In this document: positions 33,363 to 44,883 of the stretch, one piece after another
How positions within the stretch are numbered: position 1 is the first letter of the stretch
Layout of the letters: each line of letters opens with the position of its first letter
Assembly: GCF_020520425.1 (NCBI RefSeq)
Contig: NC_079487.1
Span: forward strand, 129,602,385-129,666,384
Length of the DNA stretch: 64,000 nucleotides
Direction of reading: 5' to 3'
Source of the DNA: Spinacia oleracea
Lineage: Eukaryota > Streptophyta > Magnoliopsida > Caryophyllales > Amaranthaceae
The notes under the pieces: model-generated
The model's input: the letters and a program-made list of their open reading frames with translations, nothing else
What the model was told of the DNA's origin: nothing
The model's database searches: none
Position numbers and translations under genes: made by a program

Positions 33363-33700
33363 TTATATTATATTATATTGGAGGATCTGGTGGGATCGGA
33401 CGTCGGCGAATATCATTATAAAGGACATGCATAGCTCTTATAAGAGTTATGAGAGGATGTCCGGATGATGATGAGATGATCGATTGATTAAGTACGTGAA
33501 ACAAACGGAGACACATCTGAATGACAAAACCGCCCCATATAGATGTGTAAGGCTTCCGTTTGTTTCACGTACTTAATCGATCGATCATCTCATCATCAGT
33601 CGGACATCCTCTCATAACTTTTAAAGAGTTGTACATGTCCTCTATGATAATATTCGCCGACGTCCAATCCCATCATATCCTCCAATATAATATAATATAT
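33363..33700. repeat. Long imperfect inverted repeat (hairpin with ~145-bp arms)
   Basis: The left arm (about 33365-33510) and right arm (about 33556-33700) pair over nearly their whole length at roughly 85-90 percent by eye. Shared text includes GGACGTCGGCGAATAT, AGTTATGAGAGGATGTCCG, GATGATGAGATGATCGAT and GATTAAGTACGTGAAACAAA. Even the 45-bp spacer contains a small ACACATCT/AGATGTGT stem. It could be a foldback element or a young inverted-duplication small-RNA locus; it lies just downstream of a promoter. Confidence 0.8.
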
Positions 33701-34329
33701 GTCCGAATAAATAAATTGAAGTTGAATGTATCAGTGTATTAGTGTATAATTCGTATGTGTATGTGCATGTATTTGTATGTGGATGTGTGCGTACTACATC
33801 TTAAATTTAAGTTATGTTGTTATTGATATTATGAATGTTGGATTTAATTATCTCCCGTTCTCCTGGCCTGTCTTAATTAATAACTATTCCATGTTATGTT
33901 TACGTCTTTACACTTCATAATGCTATTTGTGTTGTGCGAATGCACGCACTATATCGTCTAATTGGGACATAGTAGCCATAGCTAATATATCAGTTAAAAA
34001 TTTTGTACTCGGTAATTTTATTTCTTTAAAAAAATTGACCATGCATTTACACCCAATCCAATGTTAAAAAAACGCAATTGACAAAATCCTACGTACTATA
34101 ATAAACTTTTCAAGGGATCATTTCTTGATTAGTCTAAGTGTCTAACAAAACCTAGAACACAAATTAATTAATTGATGTTGATGGATACACTTGAATTCTA
34201 CACAATATATATCGAATTATCCAATTTTGATTCTGGGTACTTGAGGAAACGAATCAAGAACATAGGAAGTTGAAACTGCGGAGTTGGAGAAGAATCATAA
34301 AGGACTAAGAACCCGTGAGAACTTTGTTT

Positions 34330-34790
34330 TAGCAGCTTACTATTTACCGCCCCATATTACTGAAAGGCACCCCACTATTTTAATTTACTCATATACCATC
34401 CTTGATTTACCCTCATTAAAAATTTACCATCCTTATTTACCCTATTACCTTCCCACCTCCGTCCACCACCGACACCACGTCGCCGGCGAAAAAATGCGTA
34501 GTAATGTTTACATAGTCGAGTCTACAGGTGGAACGTCGAAATTTTTATTTTTTTTTCCGGAAAAAATTTCAGAAACTTATGCATTTTTAGCTTGTACCAT
34601 GGTACATGCTTATTAATTTTAAGTTTGTACCATGGTACAGACTTATGAGTTTTTAGCTTCGACCATGGTATAAACTTATGAAGTTTAAGCTCGTACAATG
34701 GACGGAGCTTAGAATTCATAAGTCTACGCCATGGTGTGAGCTTAATGTGCATAAGTCTGTATCATGGTACCATGATACAAGCTTAGAATT
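34330..34790 (+). repeat. Second copy of the AGCTTGTACCATGG repeat family
   Basis: A CCGTCCACCACCG-rich lead-in is followed by four or five units of about 45-50 bp (TTTTTAGCTTGTACCATGGT, CAGACTTATGAGTTTTTAGC). The order is the same as at 20820-21090, so the two are copies of one dispersed element of about 300-450 bp. Confidence 0.6.
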
Positions 34791-35122
34791 GCCGTAATAT
34801 TTATCTCATTACCAATTCTTTAGAACCTCATTGTAATGCCATGCTTAGCTTTTTGGATGCCTATTGCTTAATGGTCAAATAATCCATATCACATTGATGT
34901 ACTAAAGTTCTCTATACAATCATTTTCCCAAATAACTTATATGGGGTATTAAGTAGGGAGTATATGCCCAAATCCATATTACTTTTAACCATTAAATTTG
35001 TTTAGTTATGATGTAAGAGTACGATTATTAAGAGTACATGATTGATTTAACTTACTCCTTTCCGTTAAAATATTACAGATCAATAATTCTTTTGCGTTAC
35101 TTTTATTTGTGCGGCATAAAAT

Positions 35123-36438
35123 TGTTAGGTTATGAACAATCTAATTGACATGCGAAAAAATCACAATTTTAGAATCCAAATAAATCACATAATCAATTAG
35201 CATAATTTAGGAATACATACTATGTGATGCATGTCTACCCTTAGATGCTCCCTGACCGAACAAGAAAAAGTCTAGAGCTTCAAATGTCCCCCCTCCGTAG
35301 ATTGTCCACAGCACGTTCAAGTCCGCCTTAAATTCGACCAACTAGAATCTCAGTATAAGGTGTTTAGGATTTCGTGATCTCACTTTCAGGTAAAGTCACA
35401 ATTCTCTCACTTGATCTATGAGTCACACGCGTGGTTTGGTGTGATGTGTGAATTGTATGTTATAAATATTTCACCCTAGGGTGATATTTATAGTGTACGG
35501 ATTATTCTATAATCCTCTTAACCTAGTTGTATTAGGATTATGATACTAGAATTAGGGATGACTTAGGAAACAAGTAAGTTTAGTTAGATTAAGAATCTGA
35601 TACTTAGAATCCAAATCTCAATAAATATCAGTTGCTTATGGCCCAAGAAACTTGCATATCAAGTTACTTGGCGCCTAAGAATCTGCGGCTGTCAGGCCTT
35701 GGCGCAACACTGATTGTGATGGGCGTTGCCTTGTGTGCTGGTGCTTGCGTGATACACCATAGGCGTTGGAACTAGCCCATGCGCTGGCGCTTGGCCGGCC
35801 TTCGTGTGTCCAATTCGATGTTCGTTTCAGGTAATATTTCTAATTCGGGCAATATTTCTATTTCCGGCAGTATTTATGTTTCCGATAATATTTCCTTTTT
35901 TGGCAACATTTCGATTCGAACAATATTTTCGTTTCGGTCAATATTTCCGATTCCGACAACATTTCCCTTTCCGTTAACATTTTCATTTCCGAAAAATATT
36001 TCCGTTTTCGGTAATGTTTCCGATTATGGTAATATTTCCATTTCTGATAAGAACCATATTTCCGTTTCCGGCAATATCTTCGTTTCAGACAAATATTCTC
36101 GACTTTTCCTTTTGATGGTTTGTTTAGCTCCCACTGAAACCAACATCCATCATGTCCGATTATCCACTAATTGAATATTTAATAAATATTATATTCACCT
36201 AAATATTTGATCCATTCACGCACTATTTGTGTTACCTACGATTTCAATCAAGAGTAAGCTGTGGTTTAATATTATTAATTCCACTTGATCGAACTGAAGC
36301 GACATCTAGCTAGGCATTCAGACCACTTGGTCTCACTAAATAATTAACTTGTTTAATTAATACTGAACCGCATTTATTAGTTAGACTCCTCCTTAAATTC
36401 TTCAAATACAAACTTGAACCAAGTGCACATTTCCTTCA
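35123..36438 (+). mobile_element. Solo LTR, probably Copia-type
   Basis: It begins TGTTAGGTTATGAAC and ends GCACATTTCCTTCA (TG...CA), and AAAAT flanks both sides (35118-35122 and 36439-36443). The 1316-bp length and the internal CGGTAATATTTCCGTTTCCG-type array (35815-36090) are common in plant Copia LTRs. No internal domain or second LTR lies in the window. The family assignment is tentative; the solo-LTR call rests on ends and duplication. Confidence 0.75.
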
Positions 36439-36443
36439 AAAAT

Positions 36444-37056
36444 GACATCATACATGGATATTTTGCATAATTCAAAATATCTAAATGAATTATAGTTGTT
36501 GAATACTCGATCTGTATAATTAAGGAGCATTTAAATAATGAGTGGATTCATCGAATATCATTGTCAAAATTGACTAAATTATTGGTTAAAGAATTTAAAT
36601 GAATTGATTAACTTCGAATTGAGAAACATCATGTAGGTTGTAGTTCAAGCTTTCGAAAGAAATTTTACTGTTTACTTTACCTAGATATTATGTACTGGTC
36701 GAGTACTTAATTGTCAAGTATTAATTAATCTCATGGATAATTTATACGAGGGATGTGCATTTTCTTTTACCCTTTCATGGGCTTCAGATCGTTGTAAATG
36801 CAAGCCCAAAATTAAAGAAATGTAGAGTAATTAATACCACGTGGTATACATACTAGACTCGTGTAATCGTGTGTAACAAGTTACTTCCTAATTGGGCCTT
36901 TGGTTTTGCCTTTTAGTTAACCAGAATAGTATGGGCAAATAAAAAGCCCAAAATAAACGCTTGAAAAGTATAATGTGAAGAAAATATTAAGAGGGATTTT
37001 TTCATTTTTGAGGTTTCGTCGTTTTTTTTTTGTTGACAAGAGTCTTCTCCCATACT
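36444..37056. other. Intergenic, no gene seen
   Basis: AT-rich, with no frame or element ends that I can support. Confidence 0.5.
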
Positions 37057-37066
37057 TGCTTTGTAC

Positions 37067-37327
37067 GAGGAAGTATTTTCGGATATCAGATATGTGCTTT
37101 CAAATACATATCATAGCAAAAGACAAAATAGGAAAAAAGACAAAAAAGAAATGAAATGGTACTTTTAAAAATAAAAATGGTACTTTTTTTTATAGAATGG
37201 TACTATTTTTTAGAGAATGATACTTTTTTTTTTTACAGAATGATACTTCCTATTTTGTCTTTTAGCTATTTGTCTTTTAGCTGATATGTGTGTTTCCACA
37301 CATATCTGATATGCGAAAAACAACCTC
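37067..37327. mobile_element. Mutator-like MITE, complete copy
   Basis: Ends GAGGAAGTATTTTCGGATAT and, inverted, GAGGTTGTTTTTCGCATATC share the subterminal ATATCAGATATGTG. The 9-10 bp (T)GCTTTGTAC is repeated on both sides. The interior repeats GAATGGTACTTTTT. Half of a sister copy lies in the P450 relic at 23197-23339. Confidence 0.8.
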
Positions 37328-37485
37328 TGCTTTGTACTGTATGGTTATAACTTTTAAGTATGATAATGTGCACCTTAAATCGGTTGTACATTGTAAGATA
37401 TAGCTAAAATTAACTTTTTGCTCATCCGAAGCTTCCGCATAATCAAATGAGCAAATAAATAAAATGAGTGTGGGTTATACGTTAC

Positions 37486-38010
37486 TAGACCTGTCAAACG
37501 GGTCGGTCGGGTCGGGTTGTGAAAATTTACTTTCAGGTTCGGGTTGAATCGGGTCGGTCACTTTCGGGTTCGGGTTTACAAATGCTTGTTCAAGACCCTG
37601 AACTTTCGGGTTCGGGTCGACCCAACGGGTTGAGAGATTTTAAAACGCGCATTATATTTTCATTAATTTAGGTGAAAAATATACAAAATATTGGCACAAG
37701 TTAACAAATTTTCCTACGAAAGTTTATATTTTGTCAAATTCAATCATAAAATAGCGTATAATTCAAATTAAAATCATATTACACAGAACAATAGTAAAAA
37801 CAACGTGTCTTTTATGCTTAAATTTTCTCATAATCTCATTTATTACTATAAATACAATGATTTTCAATCGGTCGGGTCTAAAACGGGTTCGGTCGGGTTT
37901 TGACCCATTCCTTTTCGGGTTGTTCGGGTTCGGATAAAATCGGGTTACGGGTCACAAAATCTTGTTCAGGACCCATTATTTTCGGGTCGGGTCGATTTTT
38001 GACAGCTCTA
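37486..38010. mobile_element. hAT-like MITE with GGGTCGGGTCGGG interior
   Basis: Ends TAGACCTGTCAAA and, inverted, TAGAGCTGTCAAAA are flanked by the 8-bp TACGTTAC (37478-37485 and 38011-38018). Subterminal parts are packed with TTCGGGTTCGGGT. A larger relative occupies 51144-52452. Confidence 0.85.
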
Positions 38011-38153
38011 TACGTTACCTTGCGCAACGCACAATCGACTATAGAAAATTGCCATAATTTTTATTGACTTACTAGAGGATAATTGTGTGTTATATATGAT
38101 TGTGTCAGAGGCATTGTGATTGTGCGAAGAATGATCAAATTAGATCGATCGTT

Positions 38154-38388
38154 GCGTTCTATTCACCTGATTTTCACTTATTTTTGCTGAATTTATCTTA
38201 ATTATCTGAACTTATCTGAACTTAAATAAACATATCGATCTGAATTTATTAGAACTTATCAAAACTTATTTTAGTTATAAATTATATTTGGCCAACTCTT
38301 ATTTTTCCTGAATTTATCTTATTTGAACTTAACTGAACTTATCTGAATTTATCTTTCCTAAAATAAGTGGAAATAAGGTGAACAGAAC
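38154..38388. mobile_element. Inverted-repeat MITE, GTTCTATTCACCT type
   Basis: The left end GTTCTATTCACCTGATTTTC and the inverse of the right end GTTCTGTTCACCTTATTTCC form arms rich in CTGAACTTATCTGAA. No clear target duplication was found. Related text occurs at 46751-47090 and 54990-55100. Confidence 0.6.
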
Positions 38389-39901
38389 ATGGCCAAAGTG
38401 TAGGACATTACTCTACAAGGGGCTCCATAATTTTGGCATAAAGGGTTGATGGACATGGTGTCTCTTGTACAGTTGTACTTTGCATGCTTGTTACAATCAA
38501 AGTACGTGAACATTCATTATCATCTTGCACATTTATATGGTGTTATTGTCTAATGAACAAATTAATGAAAATAACACTTGTAAGTTGTAACCTGTTTATG
38601 CCAAATTTCGTATGGACGACCTTTGGTTGGGACATAGACGACTAGATAAAATAAAGTATGTAAATGACATGAAATAAAGGGCGGAAATAAAGAGAGACGA
38701 GACAAGAGATGGTGACGCGGAAAACCCGAAAGGGATAAAAACCGCGGGTGGCCATGAGTCCACCAATCCACTAGGTAATAGGCGTAAAAAGCCTTATTGA
38801 GTACAATTACATTGTATATTCGCAAGAACGTAAATATAGCTAATATAATAGGGTAAACACAAGTAGGTGTGGCAAATATTGTGGGAGTACGTAAGCGGAC
38901 GAGACATTCAGGGAAGACTCGTTGTGAAAGAGCTTTATAATAGGGCAGTAGGCTTAATGCAAGGGTAGTTGGTTTAGTTGGTTTAGTATATACCTTGGCT
39001 AAAGATGAACGACAATGGTTAATATCTTGGTGGAATACCCATGTGGAAGATAAGAGGAAGGCTAACTTATATTTGTTATAGGAGCTACGGGAAAAGCCAT
39101 CGGATCATAGGAGCATGAAGGGATAGTATATATATATATACCGTAGCCGTTCGGATAACGTGTGTTAGTGGAGTAAATGGCAGAACATGGGAAGCGTGGG
39201 TTTCATTGTAGGCGTTCTAGATGGAGATTGAAAGTGTCCTCTCATCGTAGACTGATGGTCTTTATATAGCACTAGGTCAAGCATAGGAGGCAGAATAATG
39301 CCGTTAGTTGTCCCTTGATACTCTCAACTGATCCCTTGATTTCCTCTAACCGTTTGCTTGATCCTTGCTAGCTTCCTTGACCTTGTCCAACAAACATATA
39401 GTGGAGATGATGGCTCCTTGAATATAGGAACCAACCTTGACTGCTTCCTTAATAGGATCCGAGGACAGACTGACTTGCGATGACTTGTTCCAGCGTCGAC
39501 CTCACGTCGTACAAAACGACCAATAACAATAGCCCCCATTTTCCTAATTGTAGGGAGTCGAAAGTTAGGAAAATAATCTTCAAAGTCTGTCACCGCGTTC
39601 ATTTGATGTCGATGCTAATCTGTCATTGTCTTCGTCTTGTCCGTCGTCTTCCATACTTAATCTTGATCAGTGGCGTCGTAACTTGGTGTCATCCATGATT
39701 TTTGACAGCACTTGATGTCATCATGCGTATATTGGCGTCTTCATGTTGGCGTTGGTGTCCTTAGCTTAATTAGACGTAAACCTGACATCTTGTGAAAGAA
39801 TCGTTCCTCTTAACGAGCGTGATACAACAGAATGTAATTCTCAAAAAACCTGTGCGAAAACATATATGTTAAGACACAACGTTAGTTAGGTATCTAGCGT
39901 C

Positions 39902-40189
39902 ATGGCCAACTTTTGTATCTTCGTCTGTCGTTTGATATTTGCGGGCGTCACGGCCAACTATTGTACCTTAGTCCGTCGTTTGATGTTTACAGGCGTCATG
40001 GCCAACTGTTGTATCTTAGTCTGTCTTCTGATGTTTACAGGCGTCATGGCCAACTGTTGTATCTTAGTCTGTCGTCTGATGTTTACAGGCGTCATGGCCA
40101 ACGATTGTATCTTAGTCTGTCGTCTAATGTTTACAGGCGCCATGGCCAACTGTTGTATCTCAGTCGGTCATCTGATGTTTACAGGCGTG
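39902..40189 (+). repeat. Six 48-bp tandem repeats inside the young LTR element
   Basis: Units of the form GGCGTCATGGCCAACTGTTG plus TATCTTAGTCTGTCGTCTGATGT occur six times without spacers. Because 48 is divisible by three, the array stays open as a 16-residue repeat (MANCCILVCRLMFTGV), which is probably a by-product and not a protein. Confidence 0.85.
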
Positions 40190-43100
40190 CCTCTATTGTT
40201 GCTGTTGTGTGACATCTATCGTATGCAGGCGATATAAGCCTTTTCGTTTGTTCGTAGTCATGCGAAGAATTTAGAGAAGGAAGTTGCGTCGATTGGGCAT
40301 AATGTCGAATTATTTTAGTCGGATGTAATGTCGTGTGAGGGTAAGTAGCAGGAGACTAAGTTGAAGTTACAAGTGAATGGAGTGAATGATTTGAAGCAAC
40401 CTTATGACGAATGTCAAGAAGATTCGAAGGGTTGTGAGGTTTCCTATAACATGAGGACAAGGGATAAGATGTTTTGATGGTGTAGTCTATGGCATAAGAC
40501 TTTAGCCTATGGGATTTTTAGAACAACAATTTAAGTAGGTTTTGAGCATTCTGGGCTTGCTTTGTTTTTCGTCAGTGTTGAGGGGGAAAGACATGTGTTT
40601 TTCTATTTTGTATTTGGCGATTGGTTAGGCGTTTGGACAAGCGTCGGGGGTGCATACATGTCGATAGCTTTTACGCTGTCTCTGCTGTTCGCTGTGAAAT
40701 AGATGTCACCTGTGAGGTACTCAAAGAACGAAGTTATGTGCGCATAAATAGTACCTGGGTTGTCTGTAGTAGTTGCGCTTAGAAGCGACATGTCATCGTT
40801 GGGATCCAATTAGTTTAAGGGTCGTGACCTTGGAGGCGTCGTCGCTTGTATTTTACGGCGTCGTTTGTTGATGTCGTCTTCTGATGACGTCGTTCGCTGC
40901 TGTTGCCGTTGGTGATATCGTTAAGAAGTGATCCGTAGAAAATACAAAAGGTAGAGGTGGACGTTTGCTTGATGCGATGTTAGTGTTGGTTTTCAAACAA
41001 ATAAGATGAAACATAAATATAATATAATTGCGTTTGGAAAGAGATATTCAAAGCGACAGATGACAAAAATTGAAATTGAACTTTAATCGCAGTGTAGTGA
41101 AAAATGTAATAAATTAATTAACGCACGAAGTAAGTGTTAGATATTACTTAATATGGGCACGTGTAACGAAATTACGTCGTGTCGCTGACTGTCCCCTGAT
41201 GACGATTCTACAATCAACAGCATTCTCCTGATGTCGTGGCACCTCTCGTCGCCGATCTTGTTTTCGTTCCTGAGATTATTGTCATCGCTTGTATCATCGT
41301 CGTCACATCTGGCGTCGTCCCGTCACGTTGAATGAGATTGACGCATCGCTGGTCTTGACACTATCCATTCCAACGTTGGTCGACTTTCTTTCTTGTTAAT
41401 CGGTTGACGTCTTATCACTTGTCGTCTTTGGGAAACCCAATGACTTCTCTTTATCCGCCTATTTCGACATGTGATAGTGGTTTAGCCCCAGTGTCCGTAC
41501 ATTTGTCTTAGCGTCGTACCTGTTACCAAAATCTTACGACAAGATCATCATGAAAATAAATTGTATCACATCGTCAGTTAAATTTCAAAGTTGTAACAAG
41601 TATATTAAACTGAACGGGAGTATGTACTATCTTGCCCCCCTGTGGCGGCTTTAGGAAGATATCATGACTGAAGTTGGCCACAGATATGATGACGTTCGTT
41701 TATATTTGACGTCGTACATGCGTGCCAGCATGATGCAACCTCTAAACGTCCTGTCAAGTCAAATTACCTCAAAACGATTTGATAAAATGGTTTAGTCATT
41801 AGAAAAATTGAGACATTCATGGTGCGATGCAAAAATTTATTAGTTAACTTGATGAACGTTGAATACGAGACATATTAATACAAGAGAACAACAATGAATG
41901 AATTGAAATGAGAAAGTGTGTGAAAAATAGTTTAGAAGTTACTCATGTGTCATCATGGTCATTGATGATGATTATTCGACATTCCGATTTCCTTAGCTTT
42001 CTCGGTAGTCTGGTGGCGTCGTGTCATCGGTCATTGCCATCTCGTGGCGTCGGGGCATACCGTCATGATCAAGGTAATCTGTTGTCATTAATATACATAC
42101 TAACGCGTATAGTCGCGGCATGTCGTTAGTAAATGAAAAATAGTTATCACGGATGATATATGAGAAAATTTCAATAGGATATGAGGTGTTAGTTTATAAA
42201 ATTTTGACGTCACTAATAAATGAATTGAGTCACTCATACCATTCGATTGTGTTGATGACCCTCACGATCTGCGATGTACGTGGCAGCGACAATACGTGTA
42301 TATTATAAATAAAAGATAACTCACTTCGAAAGTATGTTCGTACCTTTAGCCCCCATTGATATTCATGTATCAATCAACGATCTGTTGGCGAACTTACGAA
42401 GAAATATATTGTTAAAATAAAGATGTTCGATAATCACTTCTACGTACCATGTTTAACGCCGAGAAACTTCTTTGTCGTCATAGGGGTAACCAGAATGGTC
42501 GCGTCCTGCTGTCGTGGCGTCATGTTGTATCGTCGTGACCTCATGTCGTGTCGTGACCTCGTGTAACACTTCTAACGTTGGTCGCCTGCTTTACTCACGA
42601 CCTTGCCAAGCGACACGTCAGTACCTGTAGACAAGACAGTACCTTGTCACCTGCATTCTAACGTCGGTCCCCTAATGTACTCATGACCTAGCCAAGCGAC
42701 ACGTCAATACCTGTAGACAAGACAATACTTGGCGACACGACATGATCAAACGACAAGTGGTGACGATGTTAGTACAAAAGGTAGGATAACAACGTATAGC
42801 ATATATTTCAAAGTGCTTTTGGAAATTAAAACAAGCAAAGTATACTATATATAAAAAGAAAATCAAGTATACTATATGAAAATTAAATGAGATAGAGTAT
42901 ACTATATGCTCCCCTGTGGCGACTTCAGGACAACTACAAATTCTCCTATTTGATACTTAGACTGAAGTTAGCCACAAAATCTAGTATTGCCGACAATTTG
43001 TTGTTGAATCTCCATTTGTCGCCTTCGTTTTTGGAGACGTCGTCGACTGATGTGGAGGTGACGTCGGACGAAACTATGTTGACGTCATGTCATTGGTGGA

Positions 43101-43548
43101 TGACGTCACGTGTTCGCATCTGTTTTAGTGACAACAAGGACTAGAAACAATATTAGTTTAAATTAAATTCACTGGGGTTGAGTTTTATACCATACTTCTC
43201 GCGACGTCAAGTGATCAAATCGTCTCGAGGTCTTATCAAGGTACGAGACAACTCATATTGTATCTTGTTTGTGGTGACATCTGCATGATGGTCCGTGTCG
43301 TCTAGACCGAAACCTGTCACGTATTCGAAAACGAGGCCAAACGATTAGATTTGAATATTATAAATATTAGTACCTATTTTCGATGTCATCAAGCGTTGGT
43401 GTCGTTGTTGTCACGATATGCATCATCTAGGTTGAATTCGACCACTCAGACGCGTCACTTCTAGCGATGACACCTGCTGATGTCGACACCTGATCTGACG
43501 ACGACATGTACCCTGACGTCATTCCATATTCCATTGACTAACGAGCCT

Positions 43549-43760
43549 GGCGACGACACCTGACCCGTCGACGACACCTGACCCGTCGACGACGCCTGAC
43601 CTTCGACGACACCTGACCCGTCGACGACACCTGACCGTCGCCGACACCTGACCCGTCGGTGACTCCTGACCGGTCGACGACACCTGATCCATCGATGACA
43701 CCTGACCGTCGACGACACCTGACCGTCGACGACGCCTGACCCGTCGACGACACCTGTCAT
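43549..43760. repeat. ~18-bp tandem repeats CGTCGACGACACCTGACC
   Basis: About eleven units with small length changes lie just inside the primer-site end of the young LTR element. Long frames here on the minus strand are products of the repeat. Confidence 0.85.
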
Positions 43761-44883
43761 GTTGATGACATGTGCCCTGACGTAGCTCCATCTCATGGTG
43801 GCGACAAAGTATGACAACAATCCATAGCCTGACGACAAATTTATTGGTGAGCCCAAGTGGGTCGGATATTGTGTTTGAGAGAATATTTGTGGATATGTGT
43901 TTGAAGATAAATCTAGCCATCTCCCCACAGACGGCGCCAAACTGTTTATGCCAAATTTCGTATGGACGACCTTTGGTTGGGACATAGACGACTAGATAAA
44001 ATAAAGTATGTAAATGACATGAAATAAAGGGCGGAAATAAAGAGAGACGAGACAAGAGATGGTGACGCGGAAAACCCGAAAGGGATAAAAACCGCGGGTG
44101 GCCATGAGTCCACCAATCCACTAGGTAATAGGCGTAAAAAGCCTTATTGAGTACAATTACATTGTATATTCGCAAGAACGTAAATATAGCTAATATAATA
44201 GGGTAAACACAAGTAGGTGTGGCAAATATTGTGGGAGTACGTAAGCGGACGAGACATTCAGGGAAGACTCGTTGTGAAAGAGCTTTATAATAGGGCAGTA
44301 GGCTTAATGCAAGGGTAGTTGGTTTAGTTGGTTTAGTATATACCTTGGCTAAAGATGAACGACAATGGTTAATATCTTGGTGGAATACCCATGTGGAAGA
44401 TAAGAGGAAGGCTAACTTATATTTGTTATAGGAGCTACGGGAAAAGCCATCGGATCATAGGAGCATGAAGGGATAGTATATATATATATACCGTAGCCGT
44501 TCGGATAACGTGTGTTAGTGGAGTAAATGGCAGAACATGGGAAGCGTGGGTTTCATTGTAGGCGTTCTAGATGGAGATTGAAAGTGTCCTCTCATCGTAG
44601 ACTGATGGTCTTTATATAGCACTAGGTCAAGCATAGGAGGCAGAATAATGCCGTTAGTTGTCCCTTGATACTCTCAACTGATCCCTTGATTTCCTCTAAC
44701 CGTTTGCTTGATCCTTGCTAGCTTCCTTGACCTTGTCCAACAAACATATAGTGGAGATGATGGCTCCTTGAATATAGGAACCAACCTTGACTGCTTCCTT
44801 AATAGGATCCGAGGACAGACTGACTTGCGATGACTTGTTCCAGCGTCGACCTCACGTCGTACAAAACGACCAATAACATAACC

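Larger units (their letters stand above)
38593..44878 (-). mobile_element. Very young non-coding LTR retroelement, minus orientation
   Basis: Two 936-bp LTRs (38593-39528 and 43943-44878) show no difference by eye. TAACC flanks the element (38588-38592 and 44879-44883). On the minus strand a primer-binding site TGGCGCCGTCTGTGGGGA abuts 43942, and a purine tract (AAAATGGGGGCTAT) abuts 39529. The 4.4-kb interior is rich in CGTCG/GACGTC, holds two tandem arrays, and has no gag, protease, reverse transcriptase or integrase frame. Structurally it looks whole and non-autonomous. The identical LTRs imply insertion very recently on an evolutionary scale. Confidence 0.92.

Noticed and set aside
39899-40190. 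CRISPR-like array
   Set aside because: Units are contiguous 48-bp tandem repeats without unique spacers, in a plant retroelement.
39902-40237. Repeat protein of 16-residue units (MANCCILVCRLMFTGV)
   Set aside because: The 48-bp array is divisible by three, so several frames stay open; it lies in a non-coding LTR-element interior with no start context or partner domains.
43461-44175. Long Arg/Ser-rich minus-strand frames of 174 and 218 codons
   Set aside because: They run from an LTR into an 18-bp tandem repeat; the openness is a by-product of the repeat period.
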